A stretch of 64,000 nt of DNA from Myxococcales bacterium (GCA_016793465.1 JAEUJW010000029.1:1-64000); one strand, 5' to 3'. Counted from the first letter of the stretch, positions 32,782-42,035 are shown. The notes: generated from the letters alone by a model not told the origin. Translations and numbers: made by a program.

Positions 32782-35232
32782 TCACGGGGGCCGGCGGCTG
32801 GCCGCGGGCGGGCTCGGGAGCTCGGCGGCGGTGAAGCGCGGGCCGGCGAGGATGCGCGCCAGCAGCTCGGCCTGGCGCGCCTCGCGGGCCACCAGGCGCT
32901 CGAGGGTCCACAGCAGCGCGAGCAGCTCGTCGCTCATCGCCGCGGTCCAGCGCGCGGGGCGGAGCGCGTCGAGCGGGGACGAGGCCCGGCCGCGCGGCGC
33001 CTGCATGCGGAAGCCGAGCCACGACGCGACGACGTGCAGGCCCGACACCGAGTAGGCGTGGACGTGCGCGTCGACCGGGGCGAAGCGGCCGTCGCCGACG
33101 GCGAGCTCGCCGTCGACGTAATTAAAGCTCTGCGGATAGGCCTCGCCGACCGCGCGGGTGCAGCGGGCGCGGCCGGTGAGCGGGCCCCGCCCCGGGTCCA
33201 TGCGCTCGCCGAACGTGTGAATGGTCAATAATTCGCGGCCGAGGGCGACGGCGGCGGCGAACAGCCGCGGGTCGCGGGAGAGCGGCACGCGCGGGCCGGG
33301 CTCGCGCAGCGTCGCGGTGTAGGCCGGGTGGGCCGCGCAGGCCAGCACGTAGGCGCACAGGTCGTCGGCGTCGACGGCGTGCCCGTAGGCGCGGGCGAGC
33401 AGGTCGAGCAGGCCGGGCGTGACGTTGGGCTCGCGCCCGGCGGCGTCGCGGTAGAGCGGCAGCACGTCGGCGCCGCCGCGGCCCGAGTAGTGGTGGAGGT
33501 CGGGCACCGCGGCGGCGGCGACGATCGCCGGCCCCGACGACGGCGTGTCGGACAGCAGCGTGGTCAGGAAGACCTGGCGGTCGCCGGCGGTCGCCCACAG
33601 CGGCGGGCGCAGGAAGTCGCCGAGGCGGGCGTCGGCGAGGCACCAGCGGCGGTCGAACGATCGGAAGGCGTAGCGGGCGATCGGCGGGGGCGGAGCGTCG
33701 ACCGGCAGCGCGGCGATCGGTCGGGGCGGAGCGTCGAGCGGCGCGGCGGTCGACGTCGTCGGCGCCCGCGGCAGCGGCGGCGCGGCGCGGTCGACGGTGC
33801 GGTCGCGGGTCTCGCGGAGCGCGGCCGCGCGGTCGGGCGCGGCGAGCAGGGCCCGCCAGCGGCGCTCGAGCAATTCGCGGGTCTCGCCGACCGGCCACGT
33901 GCGCTTGAACTGGGCGCCCGAGTGCTGCCAGGGGAACAGGTCGGTCAACCGCGGGTCGGCGGTCCGCCCGGCGGACGCGACCATCACGTCGGGGTCGTCC
34001 ACGCGGGTCCACGGCAGGTCGGCGAACGTCCGCACGCCCGCGAGAGCTGTTAATTTCTCGCGGCCGTCGAGCTCGTCGCCGAGGCGCGTGTAGTGCACGC
34101 GCGCCGCCGCCGCGGGCCGTCCGCCGCGCACCGCCAGGCCGACGCACACGGGGATCCGCACATTTTTAAAAATGTTGGCGGAGCGGCGCGAGCCGAGCGC
34201 GTCGCCGCCGAGGTCGATGATATGCAGCTCGTCGACGAGGCCGCGGACGCGGCCGCGCATATGCTCGAAGGCGGGGCCGCGCAGCCAGCTGGCGGCGGTC
34301 ACGAAGCAGACGACGGCGGGCGCGCGGCGCCGTTCGAACGCGGCGGCGAGGGCCCAGCGCCAGAAGTACACGTAGTCGTTGTAGAGATTCTTGGCGTGGA
34401 TGCCGGCGCCGGCGGGCGGGAGGAAGCCGGCGAGCAGGTGCTCCGCCGATCCTCGGGGCGCGTGGCGGCTGTACGGCGGGTTGCCGAGCACGACGAGCGG
34501 GGCCTGCTCGGGGTGTGTACATATTGAACGCAGGGTGTCGCGGCAGTCGACCCGCGGGTCGGGCAGGCCGGCGGCGGCGAGCTGGCCGTGGGCGACGATC
34601 GCGGGCCCGGGCAGCAGCTCGTGGGCGTGGAGGTTGCGCGCGAGCGCCGGCAGGGCCGCGGGTCCGAGGCGCGCGCGGACGCGGGCGACGACGGCGTGGG
34701 GATAGACGCCGGTGCCGCAGGCGGGGTCGACGATCGCCAGGTCGGGCGCGGTCCAGTCGAGGCCGAGCCGCTGCAGGGCCTCCTCGACGAGCGCGACCTG
34801 GGCGGCGACCAGCTCGACCGGCGTGTAATAGGCGCCGACGGCCTCGCGGGTGTCGGCGTCGCAGGCGGCCAGCAGGTGCTCGAACAGGTGGAAGCCGGGC
34901 TCGGCGGCGTCGTGCTCGGGCAGCTCGGCGGCGCGGCGCAGGAGCGCGGCGGACTCGGCGGGCCGGGCGGCGCGCGCGTCGGCGAGGGCCGCGGCGAGCC
35001 AGCCGGCGGGGTCGCGGCGGCGGGCGACGAGCGCCGCGTGGCCGGCGGCGAGCGCCAGGCCGCGGGCCAGGCTCGCGTCGTCGTGCCGCGCTCCGAGGCG
35101 CGCGCGCCACCTGTGCATCAGCTCCGGCGATCCCTCGCCGAGGGCCCGCTCGAGCGCGCGGCAGGCGGGGGCGATCGCGGCGGCGAGGGCCTCGGGGGTA
35201 GGCCGGCGGTGGGGCTGTGCGCGCGTGGCCAT
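32782..35232 (-). CDS. N6-adenine DNA methyltransferase with ISP-type specificity region
   Basis: 816-aa DNA adenine methylase. After a helical N-terminal 130 residues comes the SAM-binding motif I DPACGTGVYPH (about 168-178) and catalytic motif IV NPPY (251-254). The C-terminal half has features of the type ISP target-recognition region: NIFKNVRIPVCVGL, YAFRSFDRRWCL, YPQSFNYVDGELAVG. Type ISP enzymes usually also carry an N-terminal nuclease and helicase; neither is present and no restriction gene is adjacent, so this may be a solitary modification enzyme or a defence remnant. Several AT-only codon blocks (33119, 33228, 34048, 34159) within GC-saturated sequence hint at transfer. Proline-rich linker at about 475-520. 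Confidence 0.82.
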   Translation of the reverse strand: MATRAQPHRRPTPEALAAAIAPACRALERALGEGSPELMHRWRARLGARHDDASLARGLALAAGHAALVARRRDPAGWLAAALADARAARPAESAALLRRAAELPEHDAAEPGFHLFEHLLAACDADTREAVGAYYTPVELVAAQVALVEEALQRLGLDWTAPDLAIVDPACGTGVYPHAVVARVRARLGPAALPALARNLHAHELLPGPAIVAHGQLAAAGLPDPRVDCRDTLRSICTHPEQAPLVVLGNPPYSRHAPRGSAEHLLAGFLPPAGAGIHAKNLYNDYVYFWRWALAAAFERRRAPAVVCFVTAASWLRGPAFEHMRGRVRGLVDELHIIDLGGDALGSRRSANIFKNVRIPVCVGLAVRGGRPAAAARVHYTRLGDELDGREKLTALAGVRTFADLPWTRVDDPDVMVASAGRTADPRLTDLFPWQHSGAQFKRTWPVGETRELLERRWRALLAAPDRAAALRETRDRTVDRAAPPLPRAPTTSTAAPLDAPPRPIAALPVDAPPPPIARYAFRSFDRRWCLADARLGDFLRPPLWATAGDRQVFLTTLLSDTPSSGPAIVAAAAVPDLHHYSGRGGADVLPLYRDAAGREPNVTPGLLDLLARAYGHAVDADDLCAYVLACAAHPAYTATLREPGPRVPLSRDPRLFAAAVALGRELLTIHTFGERMDPGRGPLTGRARCTRAVGEAYPQSFNYVDGELAVGDGRFAPVDAHVHAYSVSGLHVVASWLGFRMQAPRGRASSPLDALRPARWTAAMSDELLALLWTLERLVAREARQAELLARILAGPRFTAAELPSPPAASRRPP
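34159..34174. repeat. 16-bp AT-rich perfect palindrome inside methyltransferase gene
   Basis: ACATTTTTAAAAATGT, encoding part of N-I-F-K-N-V on the minus strand with codons almost never used elsewhere here (ATT, TTT, AAA, AAT). Could be protein-binding or only compositional relic. Confidence 0.45.
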
Positions 35233-35309
35233 GCGATCGACCTCGAGTCAGCCGGCGCCGCGAGCGTACGCGCGGGGCGCCCGGGCCGGCCGCGGCCGAC
35301 GCCGCGCCG

Positions 35310-36824
35310 TCAGCCGGCGATGTGGCGCAGCGCGCGTTGCCACGGGACGACCTCGGCCTTGAAGCGGTCGAGCGCCTTGTCGGTGAGGGGCGCGCCGAGC
35401 ACGGGCGGGCGCTGGTCGTCGCTGCGGACGATCGAGAGGGGGTCGAGCATGGTGGTCTCGCCGCCGTGCTCGCGGCGCAGCTCGAGGCGCACGCGGTCGG
35501 TCGCGGTCTTGCCGGTGTGGCCGGCGAGCCCGAGGACCTGGCCCTGGCGGACCTCGCTGCCGGGGCGCAGGTCGCCGACGACGCGGTGGAGGTGGGCGTA
35601 GCGGGCGACCACGCCGTCGGCGAGCTCGACCTCGACCACGCGGCCGGCGGCGTCTGTCTCTTCGACCAGGCGCACCGCGCCGTCGCCGAGCGCCACCACC
35701 GGCGCGCCCTCGGGGCGGCGGTACAGCGCGCCGGCCTTGCCGGCCACGATCTCGACCGACGGCGGCATCATGGCCCGCGCCTCGTGGGCGATCGGGTGGA
35801 AGCGGACCGGCGTGCGCAGCATGCTGCGGCGCTGCGGGCGGCCCTCGGCGTCGTAGAGCGCGGCGACGCGGGTGCCGGCCGGCTGGTGGCGGAAGTAGGT
35901 GAAGCGGCCGGCGGCGCCGCGGAAGCGGACCGCCACCAGCGCGCCGTAGCGGTGGAAGTGCTGGCCGAGCGAGCGGCGCTCGACCAGCACCTCGATCTTG
36001 TCGCGCGGCTCGGCCTCGACGACGAGGTCGACGTCGAAGGCGAGGGCCTCGGCGATCAGGTCGGCGAGCTCGGGGCGCTCGCCGGTGCCGGTGACCGCGC
36101 GCACGAGGTCGGCGTCGTCGCCGAGCTCGATGCGCACGGCGGCGATGTCGCTGACCGGCGGGTGCTGCAGGGTGCGCACGCGCAGGCCGGCGCCGTCGCG
36201 GCAGGCCTGCACGAGGCGGCCCTCGGCCTGCTCGAGCTCGAGCGCCAGCACGCCGCCGTCGCGGTCCATGGCCACCCGCACCGCGCTGTTGGAGCCGACC
36301 AGCAGGCCGAGGTCGAGGCTCGGGCGGATCGCCGCCTCGAGCGCGTCGATGTCGGGGCCGGCCGCGCCGAGCTCGATGAGCGCGAGCCGCAGCGTGCGCC
36401 CGGCGGCCAGGGTGGTGCTCGCGTGGACGGCGTCGTGCAGGCCGTCGAACACGCGCACCGGGTCGCCGCCGCAGGTCACCGCGCGCGGGTCGGCCAGCGA
36501 CCCCAGCGCGCCGGCGGGGCCGTCGTCGCCGGCGATCACCGCCGGCCGCGGGGCGCCGAGCTCGAGCAGCGAGCTGCCCTCGCGCCACATGAACACGTAG
36601 GCGTTGACGAGCGCCAGCAGGGTCAGCAGGAGGATGGTCCGGTTGCGGACCTTGCGGTCCATCGGGTGGACCGGGGCCCGCCGCGCGGGGCCGCGGCCGG
36701 CGACCACCCGGCGGTTGGCCGCGCGCTTGACCGGCCGCTGGACGTAGGTCTCGGCGGCGGCGGCGATGGCGGCCTGGGCGGCGCGTCGCGCGGGCCTGGC
36801 GCGCGGGGTGGGACGCTTGCGCAC
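35310..36824 (-). CDS. M23/LytM-like protein with degenerate zinc ligands
   Basis: 504-aa envelope protein. Residues about 1-55 are Arg/Ala-rich and cytoplasmic, one membrane helix follows (RTILLLTLLALVNAYVFMW), the rest is periplasmic. The C-terminal domain matches LytM/M23: VRFHPI, GALY-x-RPEGAPVVALGDGAV, YAHLHRV and VRQGQVLGLAGHTGKTATDRVRLELR. The second zinc motif HLH is kept but the usual H-x-G-x-D segment after FHPI reads RAMMPPSVEI, without His or Asp. It is therefore probably inactive, like the EnvC/NlpD amidase activators. GTG 36824 lies 9 nt after TAGCCG. Divergent from the HEAT-repeat gene. Confidence 0.78.
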   Translation of the reverse strand: MRKRPTPRARPARRAAQAAIAAAAETYVQRPVKRAANRRVVAGRGPARRAPVHPMDRKVRNRTILLLTLLALVNAYVFMWREGSSLLELGAPRPAVIAGDDGPAGALGSLADPRAVTCGGDPVRVFDGLHDAVHASTTLAAGRTLRLALIELGAAGPDIDALEAAIRPSLDLGLLVGSNSAVRVAMDRDGGVLALELEQAEGRLVQACRDGAGLRVRTLQHPPVSDIAAVRIELGDDADLVRAVTGTGERPELADLIAEALAFDVDLVVEAEPRDKIEVLVERRSLGQHFHRYGALVAVRFRGAAGRFTYFRHQPAGTRVAALYDAEGRPQRRSMLRTPVRFHPIAHEARAMMPPSVEIVAGKAGALYRRPEGAPVVALGDGAVRLVEETDAAGRVVEVELADGVVARYAHLHRVVGDLRPGSEVRQGQVLGLAGHTGKTATDRVRLELRREHGGETTMLDPLSIVRSDDQRPPVLGAPLTDKALDRFKAEVVPWQRALRHIAG

Positions 36825-36833
36825 GGTCGAATG

Positions 36834-36839
36834 CGGCTA
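36834..36839 (-). promoter_or_regulatory. -10 element of the LytM-like gene
   Basis: TG-C-TAGCCG (extended -10) on the minus strand, 9 nt before GTG 36824. Confidence 0.4.
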
Positions 36840-36902
36840 GCAGATCGCGGGACGGCGCGGCAAGTTTCGCGAGTTTCCCCCAGGGGCGCGGCAGGCCGTG
36901 CG

Positions 36903-36916
36903 TGTCCTTCGGGACA
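36903..36916. repeat. TGTCC-N4-GGACA inverted repeat upstream of HEAT gene
   Basis: TGTCC-TTCG-GGACA; a closely matching copy, TGTCCC-GA-GGGACA, lies at 38090-38103 just after the same gene. Operator pair or RNA hairpins are both possible. Confidence 0.4.
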
Positions 36917-36963
36917 GGTCGCGCGCGGTCCGTGGCGAGCCCACGCGCCGGGCTGAAAACCTG

Positions 36964-36969
36964 TACAGT
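36964..36969 (+). promoter_or_regulatory. -10 element of HEAT-repeat gene
   Basis: TACAGT, 7 nt before ATG 36977; it overlaps the 8-bp palindrome CTGTACAG. Confidence 0.4.
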
Positions 36970-36976
36970 CGCCGAC

Positions 36977-38080
36977 ATGCACGGGCTGCGCGCGTCGCCG
37001 GTGGGCCGGGTGCTCGTGCTGCTGCGCGAGGTGTTCGGCCGCGAGGCGGAGCGGGCGGCCGGCGAGATCGACGCGATCCTGCGGCGCAGCCGCGTCCGCG
37101 TGGTCGCGGCGCTCGACCGGGCGGTCCGCGACGCGGACACGCAGGCGGCGCTCGGGCAAGGGTTCGTCGACGTGCAGCCGTGGCAGCTGGCCCGCCTCGA
37201 CCGCCTCGGCGAGCCGGCCGGGGCGGTGCTCGGGGTGCTCAGCCTGGTCCGCGACGGCCACACCCGCGAGGCCGCGGTGCTGCGCCTGCAGCCGCGGTTC
37301 GACCGCCTGGCGACGGCGTTCCTGATCAACCGCGTCAACGACTACGTGCGCCCGGTCGCCGAGCTGGCGTGGGGCGCCCTGACGCGACGGCTGGTCCCGC
37401 GGCACGCGGGCCTGGTGATCGCCTGCCTGCCGCTGGTCGACCGCATGGCCGAGTGGACGCGGGCCGCCGGGTGCGTCGCCGAGGTCCACGCGTTCGTGCG
37501 CTCGGGCCACCCCGAGGTCCGCGCCGCGCTGTGGGCCGGGCTGCAGGCAGGCGACCCCGAGGTGGTCGTCAGCGCCGCCTGGCACCTCGCCGTCGTGCAC
37601 CGCGGCGGCCCCGAGATCGAGGCCGTGCTGGCGGCGGCGCTGACCGTCCGCGAGCCGCGGGTCCGCCGCTGGGCCGCGGCCCTCGCCACCGACGTCGAGT
37701 GGACCCCGCCGGCCGTGTTCCGGGCCCTGGCCGCGCGGCTGGCCGGCGACCGCACGCCGGGGATCCGCGCGATCGGCGTGCGCGGCCTGGCCCGGCTCGG
37801 CGACCGCGACGGCCTCGTGCGGGCCGCGTTCGACACCAACGCCGAGGTCCGACACCAGGCCCGCGTCGCCGTGGCCGCCGCCTTCACCCCGCCCGACTAC
37901 CGCGGCGAGGCCCTGCGCACGCTGGCCGAACAGCCCGACCGCGGCCGCGTGCTCGCGGCCCTGGCTTTGCTCTCGGAGTTCGGGCGCTCCGAGGACGCCG
38001 CGCTGGTCGAGCGCTTCCTGGACGACCCGCGGGCGGCGGTCGCCCGCGAGGCCCGGCGCACGCGGGCCCGCCTGCCGTGA
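36977..38080 (+). CDS. HEAT-repeat protein
   Basis: 367-aa soluble helical protein with no signal peptide. The second half shows HEAT/PBS-lyase-type repeats of about 30 residues: SGHPEVRAALWAGLQAGDPEVVVSAAWHLA, VREPRVRRWAAALA, DRTPGIRAIGVRGLARLGDRDGLVRAAF and TNAEVRHQARVAVAAAF. Such solenoids are protein-binding scaffolds; in myxobacteria they are common near kinase and motility genes. The partner is unknown. ATG 36977 fits a leaderless promoter. It is flanked by two related inverted repeats (36903 and 38090). Confidence 0.72.
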   Translation: MHGLRASPVGRVLVLLREVFGREAERAAGEIDAILRRSRVRVVAALDRAVRDADTQAALGQGFVDVQPWQLARLDRLGEPAGAVLGVLSLVRDGHTREAAVLRLQPRFDRLATAFLINRVNDYVRPVAELAWGALTRRLVPRHAGLVIACLPLVDRMAEWTRAAGCVAEVHAFVRSGHPEVRAALWAGLQAGDPEVVVSAAWHLAVVHRGGPEIEAVLAAALTVREPRVRRWAAALATDVEWTPPAVFRALAARLAGDRTPGIRAIGVRGLARLGDRDGLVRAAFDTNAEVRHQARVAVAAAFTPPDYRGEALRTLAEQPDRGRVLAALALLSEFGRSEDAALVERFLDDPRAAVAREARRTRARLP

Positions 38081-38089
38081 CTCCGCGGC

Positions 38090-38103
38090 TGTCCCGAGGG
38101 ACA
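38090..38103. repeat. TGTCCC-N2-GGGACA inverted repeat after HEAT gene
   Basis: Fourteen-base palindrome 10 nt after the stop codon; pairs with the similar element at 36903. It could be a short terminator stem. Confidence 0.4.
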
Positions 38104-38194
38104 TACGACGCGGTCGGACGTCTGCGCCGCGCGTGAGGCACCTGACGGCTCGCGGGCCGGCGCCGTGTTGACGCGTGTGGCCGACCTGTAGAGC

Positions 38195-39400
38195 ATGCGC
38201 GCCATGTCCTGCCGGTGGCTCGGGCCCTGTGTGGCCGTCCTCGCTGGGCTCGCGGGTTGCGGCGGCGACAAGCCGGCGCTGACCACGGGGCTCACCAACG
38301 AAACCTCTCAACTCACCTTCCCCTCGGGTCCGGACTCGTCGAACGACGAGGAAGAAGGCGGCAGCGAGCCCGCCACCGGCGAGACGAGCGGTCCCGGCAC
38401 CTCGGGCGTCGACACCAGCGGAGACCCGCCGGTCACCACCGGCCCGGGCGAGACCACCGACGCGAGCGCCAGCAGCCCGCCCGACACCAGCAGCCCGCCC
38501 GACACCAGCAGCCCGCCCGACACCAGCAGCCCGCCCCCGCCCGAGTGCGGCGACGGCCTCGCCGAGGGCGAGGAGCAGTGCGACGACGGCAACGGCAGCG
38601 ACGTCGACGACTGCCTCAGCGACTGCACCCTGCCCTACTGCGGCGACGGCCACGTGTGGGAGGGCGTCGAGGCCTGCGACGACGGCAACGACAACGACGA
38701 CGACGGCTGCAGCAACAGCTGCGCCCCGGCGAGCTGCGGCGACGGCGTGGTCCAGGACGGCGAGGACTGCGACGACGGCGACAACAGCAACACCGACGAC
38801 TGCCTCAACGCCTGCGTGTACGCCGGCTGCGGCGACGGCTACGTGTGGTCGGGCGAGGAGGAGTGCGACGACGGCAACGCCGTCGACGGCGACGGCTGCG
38901 AGAGCGACTGCACCGACTCGCCGCAGCAGGGCAAGTACACCGCGCTCGGCCCGCAGACCAACGTGCCGGTGGCCAGCGTGACCGGCTGGACGACCTGCTT
39001 CAACCAGACCTACGAGAAGACCACGCCGACGCTGGCGACGATCCTCGCGCAGTGCAACAAGCCGAACCTCATGCTCGCGTGCCGCAAGGTCGGGTCGAGC
39101 ACCTACACCCTGCTGGCCCACGCGCCCCGCACCTCGGTCATTAAAGACACCGGCGGCAGCAACACCCCGACCAGCGCCAACGGCACCGGCTGGTACTACT
39201 ACGGCGAGTACTCGTGGGGCTTCGCCAAGCTGGGCGACCCGATCTCGCTCAACACCTGCGACCAGGCCCTCGACAACCCCGGCCTGCGCCTGTGCTGGCA
39301 CGCCCAGGGCGGCAGCATCCAGGGCGGCTACCGCTGCGGCGCCAGCGAGTACCTCAACGAGGACGCGACCTGGGAGCGCCTCGTGCTCCACGCCGACTGA
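38195..39400 (+). CDS. Lipoprotein with Myxococcus Cys-rich repeats
   Basis: 401-aa predicted lipoprotein (lipobox GLAGC). A long Ser/Thr/Pro/Glu linker contains a tandem P-P-D-T-S-S repeat. Residues about 120-245 hold four Myxococcus Cys-rich disulphide repeats, each with CGDG...E-x-CDDGN...C...C. The C-terminal 150 residues form a separate domain rich in aromatic residues and Cys ([45 protein letters not shown]), possibly adhesive. Surface location is expected. ATG 38195 abuts the -10-like TAGAGC; ATG 38204, 9 nt after it, fits the leaderless pattern better and is an equally good start. Confidence 0.8.
   Translation: MRAMSCRWLGPCVAVLAGLAGCGGDKPALTTGLTNETSQLTFPSGPDSSNDEEEGGSEPATGETSGPGTSGVDTSGDPPVTTGPGETTDASASSPPDTSSPPDTSSPPDTSSPPPPECGDGLAEGEEQCDDGNGSDVDDCLSDCTLPYCGDGHVWEGVEACDDGNDNDDDGCSNSCAPASCGDGVVQDGEDCDDGDNSNTDDCLNACVYAGCGDGYVWSGEEECDDGNAVDGDGCESDCTDSPQQGKYTALGPQTNVPVASVTGWTTCFNQTYEKTTPTLATILAQCNKPNLMLACRKVGSSTYTLLAHAPRTSVIKDTGGSNTPTSANGTGWYYYGEYSWGFAKLGDPISLNTCDQALDNPGLRLCWHAQGGSIQGGYRCGASEYLNEDATWERLVLHAD
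38472..38538 (+). repeat. 18-bp tandem repeat in linker
   Basis: CAGCAGCCCGCCCGACAC-type units repeated almost perfectly about 3.5 times, encoding P-P-D-T-S-S. In-frame, so copy-number change would only alter linker length. Confidence 0.7.
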
Positions 39401-39406
39401 GCGCCC

Positions 39407-39426
39407 GGCGTCGCCAGCGCGACGCC
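39407..39426 (+). terminator. Terminator-like hairpin after Cys-rich lipoprotein gene
   Basis: GGCGTCG-N6-CGACGCC starts 7 nt after the stop; no T-run. Confidence 0.4.
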
Positions 39427-39520
39427 GCCGCCATGCGGCCACAAGACACTGGTCATCGACAATCAATGCTTCGTCACGCGTACGCCGGGCCGGTGTTCTG
39501 AACGTCAAACATGCTGACGT

Positions 39521-40612
39521 TCAAGGCACCGTCGGCTCCAGCGTAACTGTCACCATCGTCGACAAGGACGACGGCGCCACGATCCGCACGAAGTGCTGCC
39601 CGGCTTCCAGGGTCGTGCTTACGGGCGTTCCCGGCCTCGCGCCCACATCCACCCTCGTCCACGGGCATCCACCGCAGGCCCCAATCTGTATGCCCACTTC
39701 TCCATCACCCAACACCCGCAGCGTGTAGGCGCCGGCGGTCACGTCAGTGACCACCGAGCGGACCATGTAGTCTGCCCCCTCAGCTTTATCAATCCCTCCC
39801 GCGACCTCCGCCTCGCCACAATCCATCATCGCCTCGAACTCCCACACCCCCCCCGACCACGGAACACTCGGCATTGCGCAATCATAGGGTCGCACCGCGA
39901 ACTCGTCCCCGTCGCACGGCGCTCCGGCCATGAAAAGCTCCGCTTCGGCGTCAAGTTCGGTCCCATATATTTTACGGAATGTCGCCCGCATCTCGAACAC
40001 CGGCGACGCCGAGGTCGCTCGGGCCAGCGCCACAAAAGACTCCGGTCCGTGCCGCGCAAGCAAGAACGCGACGAACGACGCCGGGAGCCCGTAACCGCTC
40101 GCGTAGGACCAATCGTCGAGTAAAGGCCGCGGATCCGGGAGTCTCTCCCCCTCCGCGCGGATGAGGTAACGAGGACCCAGCCCGAACCGACCGAGCGGGT
40201 CGTACGCCTCCGCGAGCCCCTCGCGTAAGAAGGGCTGCACGTTCATGGCGTTCGCCGACCCGATCGCGTGCACGACCTCGTGCAACAACAAGGGATCCTC
40301 CGCGTAGGCCACTCGGCCGACCGCGCATCCATAAGCCTCCGCCGCGCATGAACGCCGGACACTGTCCGCGTCGATCCATTTATAGGTCACTCGACTCGGT
40401 ACGTCTAGACCGAGCTCCATCGCGAGGAAGGGGACGAAGTCGTCGACGTACGCAGGCGTCCGACCGCAAACCGTCATCGCCTCATCGTGTACGTAGCGGA
40501 CGAACTCCCCGTCCACGCGCTCGCGACCGCAACTCGAGGCCGCGAGCGCCGCCAGGACGACCAGCCTGGCCGCGCAGACCCCCCGCTTACGGCTGTGTGT
40601 CGGCACCCGCAT
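39521..40612 (-). CDS. Metallopeptidase-like lipoprotein
   Basis: 363-aa lipoprotein (LAASSC lipobox near residue 28). The zinc-peptidase motif is H111-E-V-V-H115 followed about 20 residues later by REGLAEAY, giving the third ligand Glu: a gluzincin-like arrangement (peptidase MA-like). The end (about 270-360) is a small beta domain (SVVTDVTAGAYTLRV, GQHFVRIVAPSS) typical of secreted bacterial pre-peptidase modules. Overlaps the upstream gene stop (TGATG), so it is translationally coupled to it. Codon use (ATA, TTT, TAT) and lower GC differ from flanking genes, suggesting transfer. Confidence 0.72.
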   Translation of the reverse strand: MRVPTHSRKRGVCAARLVVLAALAASSCGRERVDGEFVRYVHDEAMTVCGRTPAYVDDFVPFLAMELGLDVPSRVTYKWIDADSVRRSCAAEAYGCAVGRVAYAEDPLLLHEVVHAIGSANAMNVQPFLREGLAEAYDPLGRFGLGPRYLIRAEGERLPDPRPLLDDWSYASGYGLPASFVAFLLARHGPESFVALARATSASPVFEMRATFRKIYGTELDAEAELFMAGAPCDGDEFAVRPYDCAMPSVPWSGGVWEFEAMMDCGEAEVAGGIDKAEGADYMVRSVVTDVTAGAYTLRVLGDGEVGIQIGACGGCPWTRVDVGARPGTPVSTTLEAGQHFVRIVAPSSLSTMVTVTLEPTVP

Positions 40613-41931
40613 CAGTTCGCTTGCAACGCGAGTGTACCAGAACCGTTCCCGTTCGAGTAGTTCAGGTACATCGTCAACCCCGCCGAACTCAGTGACGCCG
40701 ACGCGCTACTGGCGATGGCCAACGATGCTGTGGCACCGAGAGAACTGCCCGCCGCGCTGATCGCGGATGCAGAGACGATGAAACCGAATGGAGTATTCGG
40801 GAAGGTGATCGTGCCGCGCGCAAGATAGTAAATTCCTTCAACCGCCTGCACGAGACTGATGTCGAGGTCGTCGATGGAATAGCCGTACGTACTACCTGCC
40901 GCATCCGTGTAAAAACCAGAGACGTCTTGCGCAATCCCTTCGAGTGCATCGAAATGAATCGCACAAAAGGAAGACGTGGAGGTGCAAGCAGGGTCCACGG
41001 CATACGCGAGATAACCCCAGAAATCTCCATTGCTAGTCGAACCGCCGCTGCTGTCGGCGAGCGACAAGCTCCCGTGGTAAGCGCAGAATGGAGTATCACC
41101 GCCCCAGACAGGCAAGACATTTGTGTCCGCCGGCGCCGTACATTCATCGTACTCACCTTTCACCTGGGGGCGATCGGCCGGCGGATCATCCATGTAGATA
41201 CAGTCGATCGGGGTCTTGACTACCTTATCGTCGTCGTTATCTGGGTCTTCGTTGTACTTCTTGACATCGGCTTGAATTGCGCCCATGCGATCGTTGCACT
41301 TCTTCTCGCATTGTTTGATCGCATCCCCCTGATCTATCGCGTCGACACACGGTGGCGGATCGGCCTAACATTCAACAAGATCGTTGAATAGCGGGTCGAA
41401 AGCGCAGTTAATCGCAGCACACTTCACATCGGCCTTGTTGCAGATGTTTAGTTCGGTCGGAATGGCCGGTCCAGTCGTGTCTGTGTCGCCCCCGTCTTCG
41501 CCACCCTCCCCCGTCGTCTCTCCACCTTCTCCCGGAGCCCCGGTCGTTGGTTCACCGCTCTGGTTTTGGTCGTCCAAACAAAAGTCGTGTGCCAGTTGAC
41601 CATAATCGCAGAGGCACGCGGGGACGGGATAGCCAGAGTGATCGGAGTGATTATACGGCTCCGACCACGCGTTTGGATAATCCTCCTTGAACGACTCGTC
41701 TCCGTGATGGAAGTATGCCGAGCAGATCTCTTTAGGGGGCTGAGCGCAGTAGGTCTCGCCGTACCATAACACTGTGGTGTCCGCGTCTTCGCAGTGGATC
41801 AAGAGCCCATATTCGTTCCCGAGAGTCCCGCAGCCACTGCCCCCACTGCCGCCACTTCCACCGCCGCAGGCATACGCCACACTCGCGCTCAGGACAAAAC
41901 TGTACGTATACGACTTCTTGCTGATATACAT
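40612..41931 (-). pseudogene. Lipoprotein gene interrupted by an in-frame amber codon
   Basis: One 440-codon frame broken by a single TAG at 41367-41365. The first part (41931-41365, 188 aa) begins MYISKKSYTYSF, has a lipobox VAYAC, a Gly/Ser-rich and a Thr/Gly/Glu-rich linker and Cys-rich stretches. After TAG the same frame continues with protein-like, Cys-containing sequence (ADPPPCVDAID, KQCEKKC) to 40612, ending in an Ala/Ser-rich beta-like domain. Separate translation of the second part from ATG 41286 would give 224 aa without signal peptide. GGAGG is 6 nt before the start at 41931. The stop overlaps the next gene's ATG. It may be a nonsense mutation, a read-through product or a sequence error. 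Function unknown. Confidence 0.6.
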
Positions 41932-41961
41932 CACCAACCTCCAACGTTCTTTGGCCGCACA

Positions 41962-41988
41962 ATCTCCCAGCCATATATATGGCGAGAT
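41962..41988 (-). promoter_or_regulatory. AT-centred palindrome in the leader of the island operon
   Basis: Core GCCATATATATGGC (41970-41983), extended by ATCTC/GAGAT arms with a 3-nt bulge, 31-57 nt before the start at 41931. Operator or mRNA hairpin. Confidence 0.45.
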
Positions 41989-42023
41989 CTGCAAATGAGG
42001 CTATCCCGAAACACGGAGGTCGT

Positions 42024-42029
42024 CTATAG
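42024..42029 (-). promoter_or_regulatory. -10 element of the low-GC island operon
   Basis: TATAGA on the minus strand, about 95 nt before the start codon at 41931; no clear -35. Confidence 0.4.
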
Positions 42030-42035
42030 TTGACC

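Noticed and set aside
36961..36968. LexA box at CTGTACAG
   Set aside because: Lacks the 8-bp spacing between CTGT and ACAG expected for a LexA site.
40612..41286. Independent 224-aa gene starting at ATG 41286
   Set aside because: It lies in the same frame as the lipoprotein before the amber codon, has no Shine-Dalgarno, and protein-like sequence extends upstream of the ATG to the TAG.
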